A stretch of DNA of 64,000 nt from Acheta domesticus (Eukaryota > Arthropoda > Insecta > Orthoptera > Gryllidae), in contig JAHLJT010008446.1 in the NCBI GenBank assembly GCA_031308135.1, forward strand, positions 163,809,125 through 163,873,124, in the 5' to 3' direction. Made by a program: the position numbers and the translations under genes. Of this stretch, positions 57,216-64,000 are shown piece by piece. Position 1 is the first letter of the stretch; each line of letters begins with the position of its first letter. The notes beneath the pieces are model-generated. The model saw only the letters and a list, made by a program, of their open reading frames with translations, did not search any database and was not told the DNA's origin.

Positions 57216-57750
57216 TTGTTCTCTAAAAAACTTTGAAGTCCGTCTAAATTTGCTTTCTTCTACTGAAGCACTTTTGATCTTATTGTAATACCTTTCCTTG
57301 AAATATTTTCGTGTGAGTCAAGAAGAATCGCTTTGTGATCACTAATTCCCTCAACAACTTCACAAGATATGAAAAGATCTTTATGCCTAATTAGGTAAAC
57401 ACCCAAAATCTCATGCTGACCTGTCACGCTCCGCACTACCTGATCTAATCCGCTGTCCCAAACGAGTCGGTTGACAAATGTTTGGAGTTTTTCCTTGCTC
57501 ATGGCTCTCTCCCAGTTTGCGCTCGGAATATTTAAGTCGCCTCCAATAACAATAGGATGACCATTTTCATTCCCTGTTCTCTGTATGTCAAATGTCGTAA
57601 CTGTCGCTCGGAGGCCTATAGCATACAATAATTTCTAATATGGTTCCTGAATAAGTAATATATATTCCAAACCTTTCAAACTCTGAACTGATCCAATCTC
57701 GGGTAATATTGGTCTGCTTTGATGCAAATAAAGACACCACCCCTCTACTA
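57216..57750 (-). pseudogene. Non-LTR endonuclease, C-terminal part
   Basis: The minus strand reads RGGVFICIKQTNITRDW from 57,745, FERFGIYITYSGTILEIIV, then HPIVIGGDLNIPSANWER (Asp/Asn motif), TFVNRLVWDSGLDQVVRSVT and VEGISDHKAILLDSHE (final SDH), and KKANLDGLQSFLENNS at the mariner boundary. One frameshift near 57,600 and a stop at 57,260 break it. The N-terminal part lies at 61,839-62,020 beyond an insertion. Confidence 0.9.
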
Positions 57751-59027
57751 CAGTAAACCCTCATTAACACAAATTCCAAGGGACCGAAGTAATTGGAGTT
57801 CGTATTATAAAAATTCGTGTTATCCGAGTATTATACAAGTATTATACAATCACGCCCATATTCTCAATACCGTGTAATACGAGAATTATCGTCGAGTCCA
57901 GGTAATTCGCGAATCAAAACAAAAATCCTTATTCACGAGGCAGGATCGGTTGCGATTCGCGGATTAGACACCCCGAATTCGATCCGTGGGTTATACCTCC
58001 GATTTCGGCGTATAATTCGCGAATTGCTCTTGGTTGCCATTGGCGACCCTGTTAAACAAAACAGACGACTCCACCAAGTACGATTTGTTTGCTGTTGAAT
58101 TTATGGAATGCGTTTGAAATAAAGTTTGAAATAAATATTTGCTTCCTTTCCGTCATCAGTAATATAAATCATCTGAATAGTCAGTTACATGCTGAATAAT
58201 TTTGAATAATAATATTGTTTCTAGTAATGGGTTCAGCAATTATCAAATTAATATTATATAATTTAGACTTATCATTCTATCAGTGCAGGTTATTTTTAAT
58301 AAAATCACATTATTAGCTTTTGCTTTCAATTGAAGGTATGGTCATAGTTTATCTTACTTTCATCTATTAGAATGTCTTTTTTAATTTTTACATTCACTAT
58401 AGGAGATCATCAGAAATATATACTTGCAACACCCAAGAACAGTGTAGATATTGTTAACATAATCAGGCAAATAAATTATCAAGGAATTTCAAGTTAAATA
58501 TTTGAATAAACTATAAATTCAAATAAATTGAAATGGATTACAAGGGTTTACAGAAAGAATACAATAACAATTAGACAAAAATGCTACTAAGTAGATCCTT
58601 GGTTAAATTGAATTATAAGTTTTTTCATTTGAAGTAAATAAATAAAAACTGAATGAAATTAACAAATATTTTTATTTCATTAATATACAATATTGAAACA
58701 GAAACTTTTCTGGTAAATAAATGATAATTTTCACAAATTTAATGCCCAAATACAGGAATATTACTGAACCCTAAGTTATAAACACAATAAACAAAAACAA
58801 AACAGAAGAGTCATAGCAAAATATGCTGAATGGTTTCAATGTAATGAATATTTTATTCCTTTGCTAACCATTTGGAGAACAAATATAAAAACTCAAATTG
58901 CTAAAAACAAAAAAATAAAGGATGTAGTCCATATTTGATTCTATCACTAATTTAATGTGTAGACAAAATTTAATTTTTTTTTATAGAATGAATTGTTTGT
59001 TTATCATATCTTGATAATATTCAAATT

Positions 59028-59198
59028 TTAGGTAGATAAACATTGCATCCTCAACTCATGTTCATTCATAAACTCAAATTCTTCTTGATGCTTGGAATCC
59101 TTGAGGTACTGTTTGCATTCCTGGGAAGTAGATACCATTCTCATAATTTCTGGTCCCTCTCGCAGCTGCTGGTACTGGTTATCTATCTCTGACATTTC
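59028..59198 (-). CDS. Exon-like ORF, unknown protein C-terminus
   Basis: On the minus strand a TTATTTCCAAATAG acceptor-like sequence precedes an open frame starting EMSEIDNQYQQLREGPEI, with STSQECKQYLKD and FEFMNEHELRMQC, ending at a stop at 59,028. The charged, helical composition without stops in an AT-rich setting looks like a true coding exon. An alternative is a 55-codon ORF from its own Met. I do not recognise the protein. It could be the last exon of the gene that includes the ORF at 61,094-61,245. Confidence 0.4.
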   Translation of the reverse strand, partial: EMSEIDNQYQQLREGPEIMRMVSTSQECKQYLKDSKHQEEFEFMNEHELRMQCLST

Positions 59199-59256
59199 CT
59201 ATTTGGAAATAAAATATTTAGTGTGAAGGATATCTTTATGAGTCCCTTATGCTAAA

Positions 59257-59727
59257 TATGAATATTATTGCTTAAAGAAAGGTTCCATTCATTGTAGACA
59301 ATCAGGTGATAATAAAATAAATTTCATACATGGTTGAAATTTGTACATAAAACAAAGTTGGAGATTTTACAATGTTTCAGTGATAATTTGTCTCCATCAT
59401 CACAAATCATTTGTCTCTATCGTCAGGTACTTTTTGGCTTATATCCAATATAAGCCAAAAATTACTTGATGATGGAGACAAATGATCTTACCATTCACTT
59501 ACTTAAGTAACTTATGATTTACAAACTTATATCCAGTATAAGCCAAAAAGTACCTGGTGATGGAGACAAATGATCTCTGAAACGTAAAAACTCCAACTTT
59601 GTTTTATGTACAAACTTCAACCTTGTATGAAATATTTTTTATTATCACCTGATTGTCTATAATGAATGGAACCTTTCTTTATGCAATGAAGAAAGACAAA
59701 CAAAAAAAAAACTTATGAATATTATTG
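59257..59727 (+). mobile_element. Foldback retroposon with 14-bp target duplication
   Basis: Identical 14-bp copies of TATGAATATTATTG (59,257-59,270 and 59,714-59,727) flank the insert, and an A-rich tail (CAAACAAAAAAAAAAC) precedes the right copy. The insert has inverted arms, from AAAGAAAGGTTCCATTCATT at about 59,275 to its complement ending near 59,680. The inner part holds GGCTTATAT...ATAAGCC hairpins. Long target duplication plus A tail indicate RNA-mediated insertion. The inner GATGGAGACAAATGATCTCT-GAAACGT blocks, in both orientations, resemble Penelope-element hammerhead segments. Confidence 0.7.
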
Positions 59728-60825
59728 ACATGAATATGATTGTAGAAATTGTAAAATAAATGGTTTCATCGCTGCCAACAAAAGTTTGCTAATAATAAAG
59801 AAACTTGTTTCGTTTATCTACAATGTCAACGATATGTCACAAATCCATCAACGTTATAGTAAAGATTGCCAAAGATGAACTTCAGGAAACATAAGTGTCT
59901 CAATTCATTTACAATTGAGAGTGTAGAATTAGATTTTAAAAAAAGAATAAATCAAAAAATAAATTCTGCACTCTACAAATGCTTTAAAGGATGGTTTGGT
60001 TGTTAAAAAAATTGATAATAAAATTACTAGAAATATACAAATTGAAAAACCAAAACAATTTTGTTTTAATTACTTCCCTTATACAACAGATCTTAAATTT
60101 TTTTAAAATCCTAAGTTCAGAAATCCAACCCTGCAATCAGTCCAAACATAAATAATATTCTAAAAGAATGTTTGATACTGGAATCCCAATCTAATTTAGA
60201 CTATGCATATTAACAATAAGCACAATATATTTATAGAAGTTGTATCAGATATCATAAGGCAGATATACAATCAATATTGATTGTTGACATTTAATTAATC
60301 TTTCTTTAAATTCAATGATATTGTAAAATGTAAATGAATTTTAAAATTCAATATTTTTTATATTTAGCCTACATTACATTTTCAGTAACAAAGTAACAAT
60401 AATCTGCTTCAGCTTCCAGAAATAGAAGGGTATTTTTCATTATACAAGTATATATTACTATGGATTCAGAGAAGCACAAAACATAAATATGAATTAGTAC
60501 ATTTAACAATAAGAGTTCATGAAAATGTGCAAATAATAGTTTTGGAATCTATGTGAAAACCAAAGAATATTTTATATACTATTTCAGATTTATTTCAGTA
60601 TGTCATACCAAAACAAAAATAAAATTTTATTTTGTATCTTCTGAAGAAGAACAAAATAACTGACATCTGGGCAGGATTATTTCCAATCTTTGAATTTTAT
60701 GACAATTATGCTGAATTTGTTTTTGTTTTATTAAAAGACATGATTTTTTATCATGTTTTATTACATACATTTCATTTTAAAAAATTGTGCAGGTATTACT
60801 TGCATTTGAATGTTTCATGACATCA

Positions 60826-60852
60826 GATTTGATTTGATTTGATTTGATTTTG
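60826..60852 (+). repeat. (GATTT)n short tandem repeat
   Basis: Five tandem copies of a GATTT pentamer followed by TTGTTTAG. It may mark the 3' tail of an old retroposon. Confidence 0.85.
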
Positions 60853-61093
60853 TTTAGTAAAACCACGGTTTAGGGTGGCACGATTCCTTTGAAAATAGTC
60901 TTGACTTCAAATGAGGTGAAATCATTTTATTAGTTGCACTAAAAACTACTGAAATAACGTTTGCATGTAGCCCTTCACCAGAACACAAAGTATCAATCAA
61001 AAATATTTGTAAAACTCTTGGTAGAGAGCCAATACTGTTGTTTTGAAAATTAAATACACAACTTTCAAGGTAAATAAAACATAAAACACTTAC

Positions 61094-61245
61094 TTTGAGT
61101 CATATTAACTGCCTTTTCATATCCCAACTCATAGTCACATGCAGTACGTTCTTCGGGCGGATGAATGCAGTAATTTTCCCATCCAATTAAGTACACAGCG
61201 TTGTAGCTGCTTCTATTATTGTAAATAGGAACTTGGCTGTTTACG
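61094..61245 (-). CDS. Exon-like ORF with splice signals, unknown protein
   Basis: The minus strand shows CGTAAACAG as a possible acceptor, then an open frame with SQVPIYNNRSSYNAVYL, IGWENYCIHPPEERTACDYE and LGYEKAVNMTQ, ending at a strong donor, AAAGTAAGTG (GT at 61,093-61,092). Codon use and residue pattern look genuine. The donor leaves phase 1, while the ORF at 59,198 needs phase 0, so either another exon lies between or the gene is broken. I do not recognise the family; two Cys residues ten apart are the only notable motif. No upstream exon was found. Confidence 0.45.
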
Positions 61246-61838
61246 GTACTTTATTATCACGCCTGCCTTTTAAACCATTCTTTTCACGCCTTTATAGTTG
61301 TTCTTAAACTGCTGAACAATACTTACTGCGTTGAAATTCGTTTGCAGGTTATGTGATTCTTCTTTTTTGCTTTTGTAACTTTGCTTACAACAGTATTTGC
61401 GTATTTGTCAATGACAATTGTGAAAATATCAATTTCTTAAATAGAAATATTAGATTGGTTGGCCCTGGATACATTACTTAGAACGTGAAGTGATAACATT
61501 GGAGATCGCGTTTGAAGTGGCGCTATTACTAATGTTTACAAACAGAACCACGACATCGACTCCACAGCCAATCATATTTACTGTAACATTCTGGCCAAGG
61601 GTAACCCTCGAATCCGCCAATTCTCTGATGACCGCGGTTTGTGAATAAGAGTAGAGAGTTATCCGAGTGTTAACCTAATCTGCGAATTCCTCGATTCACA
61701 GATTATTTTCGAAGTAATCCATGATTGAGAATACGGCCGTCAATGTACGTATTACCGTAATCCCTTTGCGCGGACCGATGTTTTGTTCGTGTTACCGGGA
61801 AATTCGTGCTAAAGGAGTTCGTGTTAACGAGGGTGGGG

Positions 61839-62020
61839 CTCCCGCCTAATGATCTTGTAATGAGAATTAAAAATTTCCGGGGATCCGATTTCCTGAGTTA
61901 GACACGACTCAGTCCCTGTCGCTATATCGGGATCGCAGGCATCAACTAGATTCCAAAACTATTTCTTTATTGATTTTACTACGACAGTTCCCCTGCAACA
62001 ACCTAATGAATCCCTTCCTC
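61839..62020 (-). pseudogene. Non-LTR endonuclease, N-terminal part
   Basis: The minus strand reads KSIKK, stop, FWNLVDACDPDIATGTESCL (catalytic Glu) then IFNSHYKIIRREP, the start of an EEP endonuclease of the type with FWNLVDxxxPDxxxGTESWL. It breaks off at the pogo-like boundary. The next expected block (RGGGVFICVK) is found at 57,745 on the other side, so this is the same ORF2. A stop codon and a C-for-W change show decay. Confidence 0.88.
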
Positions 62021-62039
62021 GCCTGAATGTGTGCTCGGG

Positions 62040-64000
62040 ATGGTGCGTCTGAACCACGACAAATCGCACAAAAAATACCAAAATTCCACCTTCATATTTT
62101 AAATTTTTTTCAGTTTTTTTCTATTTATTATATGGATCAAATACGTTACGCCGTGTATTTTTTTTAAATTTTTTTAACTTTATTATTTTCGTAAACATCG
62201 CATAATGAAATTTGCTAAAAATGACGCTCATTACTAATGTTGAGACTGCGAACAATAGCTTTGTTGATTTTTGTTGGGAGAGCGCGTTTGGACGTGAGCG
62301 CAGCATAAGAACTGAGTGCATTTAATTCATCCTGAAAAAGACAATATTTACGGCTGTCAGTATACTTCTACGAAAGAATAATTGATTATTGAATAGATTG
62401 TCAAGTTTTACCTGTGTTTGGGCACCCGGTACAAGGTTTTTGGTTAATACACTGTTCTGTGCCACCTCGCGTGGGGGGGGGGGTGCGCGCGAACCTCTCT
62501 AGATCACGGAGAATGCAATTTCAACTTGGCTTTGAATCGGTACAAACTTTCTCGAGTTTAAATCCAATTTCCACGGCACGCGAATATACATGTGCTTATG
62601 CTTGTTTCCATATACTGACCAGGCGACGGCTGGGCAATCACTGTTGGAGTTTTGCATTTTGTAACAATGATTCGGTCTCGTCTAAGGGGAACCCAGCGTG
62701 TTTCTAAGAAATTGCTACAATCGGCCAGCGATTTCAAGGCGTCGAGGAGTTGCTGCACTTTGAAAACATTTGACAGTTGAAGGCTATTTTCAAAGAACTT
62801 ATCTCCCAAAGCACGTCCTTGAAAGAAATGACTCTGCTCTTTCAATTTAAAAAATTGAAAATATTTGTAAACTCGATGAGCTAAAAAATTTTTTAAAAAA
62901 TTCATAAACTCACTAGAGTATTGTTGACAGTTCCAGAAAAAATCAAAGTGGTATCTGAGTACCTTTAAAAAGTATTAATTGTTTACGAACCAACGTGTAA
63001 CGGATGTAACCAACGTGTAAGGGATGCAACGGATGTGACGCAACAGATTTGTTTCTTGCGTTACTAGCCGTCGGTTTCTGTGGATGAAACAGTAATTTAA
63101 GTACTTCTTGAGGGGGTGAAACTTCACCATTGTATTTGATTATTAAATCACTGATTCTTGACTCACATTTTGACTGACATTTTGAAATTTTCTGGCCCTT
63201 CAAAACTCATTTCAACTACATGTACTGGCTTACCTTAGAATTCTTGAATTTCGTCACAATGCACAGTTCTTACAGTCACAGGCATTACCGAATTTACTTT
63301 CAGATTTGCATAAAATTCTGTTTTTGTCAGCCATCATTTTAGCCACTTTTATCATGTGATCGGTTGCTGCGAAGTTTAATTTTATTGTATGTCCCACTTT
63401 CAAAAATTGCCAGAATTTGAATTTTTAACATCTTGTCATCTGTTGAGTGAAAAGAATTGATAAGTTTCTTAATATCTTTTTGTCTGATTTTTCAGTGAAG
63501 GATCATCAGTGTAAAAAATAAAAATTATCTGTGATTAAACTTATGCTTTGTACTTTCTGAAATTTCTCTTGGGGATACGGTTTTTGTTGTAATTTTCTTT
63601 TCTTGACGGGGGGTTTCTTCTATTGCAATTAAACTCTTGTTTGTCTTCTTTACATTCATTTCACAGACAGTTGAATTATCTGAAGAGCTTAAATTGTCAT
63701 TTCCTTGATTCCCACTGTTTTCACTGTATTTACTGGACGTTCCGCTACTTTCGTTAATTCAACGGGAGCCACTGATCTCGACAGTCTGTTCACTAACAAA
63801 AAGCCTGTTTGGAAGTCGACTCTCTTTTCTCCGAAATGAATCGCAAATTCGCCAATCTCATGAAATATATCATTCAAGTTTCACTAGCAAATCGTGTTTT
63901 ACGCGTCTTGGAGATTTTATTTTCTTAAAATAGTGATCAGAAAGATTAAATGGATTGAAGCATTTGTCGTATCTCATACGGTGATCGCCACTCACGTGGC
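62040..64000 (-). repeat. Dispersed repeat R, copy 2 (inverted)
   Basis: The minus-strand counterpart of 3,955-5,465; it runs off the window end. Shared blocks include ATTTGCTAAAAATGACGC (62,230-62,213), GCTCATCGAGTTTACAAA near 62,880-62,865, and the Ser-rich segment at 63,620-63,700. The minus frame 63,203-62,943 (KFQNVSQN-type start as GQKISKCQSKCESRI) is open for 86 codons, while copy 1 is broken there, so this copy keeps different coding parts. A segment at about 62,300-62,820, with a run of 11-12 G near 62,475, is absent from copy 1. Confidence 0.72.

Larger units (their letters stand above)
57751..61838. mobile_element. Pogo-like insertion of about 4.1 kb with long inverted ends
   Basis: The left end is TA then CAGTAAACCCTCATTAACAC (57,751). 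The right end, read on the minus strand from 61,834, is ACCCTCGTTAACACGAACTC; its outermost 8 or so bases (the CAGTAAA part) are missing. The two ends stay loosely similar for about 300 bp (shared TATTCTCAAT and GAATTCGC words). The endonuclease reading breaks at one end and resumes at the other, so the whole stretch entered as an insertion or nested set. TA plus CAGTnnACnCTCGTTAA-like ends suggest the pogo branch of Tc1/mariner. No pogo transposase is recognised; the interior is AT-rich with two exon-like ORFs and a foldback retroposon. Confidence 0.65.

Overview
This is a piece of a large, AT-rich, repeat-dominated animal genome, most likely an insect. It has no operons or bacterial gene density, long AT-rich non-coding stretches, intron-like splice signals, and remnants of nearly every class of animal transposon. 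The jockey, I, mariner, Transib, piggyBac and pogo relics are the kinds seen in insects. I cannot name the species from sequence alone. I found no complete host gene. The only candidates are two short exon-like ORFs near 59.1 kb and 61.1 kb, and these sit inside a mobile element.

Layout: 0-9.4 kb holds an R2-like reverse transcriptase relic (minus strand, cut by an N gap), one copy of an unknown repeat (R), two copies of a repeat ending in a short palindrome (G), and a clean Transib transposon (7,193-9,442) with perfect 39-bp inverted ends and a 5-bp target duplication. 12-16.3 kb holds a hAT element filled by a dispersed repeat (family A), a foldback element and a piggyBac relic. 16.4-24.1 kb holds a jockey-type reverse transcriptase split by a second hAT, then a decayed I-type element with ORF1, endonuclease, RT and RNase H. 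24.3-43.2 kb holds more family A copies, three solo LTRs, two mariner relics, a MULE relic and a Tigger/pogo relic.

43.6-54.2 kb is best read as one minus-strand jockey element (ORF1, endonuclease, RT) broken by later insertions. One is a second Transib-like element whose interior is a tandem array of about 185-bp units; another is a block of family A related tandem repeats. 55.4-62.0 kb is another minus-strand non-LTR element. Its endonuclease reading is split by a pogo-like insertion of about 4.1 kb (57,751-61,838) carrying exon-like cargo, and its body by a mariner with only two stop codons. Repeat R returns in inverted orientation at the right edge.

The genes do not work together as a pathway. 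What the window records is the order in which mobile elements landed: host element, then insertion, then insertion in the insertion. Boundaries are most secure where target-site duplications or continuing protein readings flank the insertion. All protein assignments come from reading translations by eye against known family motifs, without database searches.
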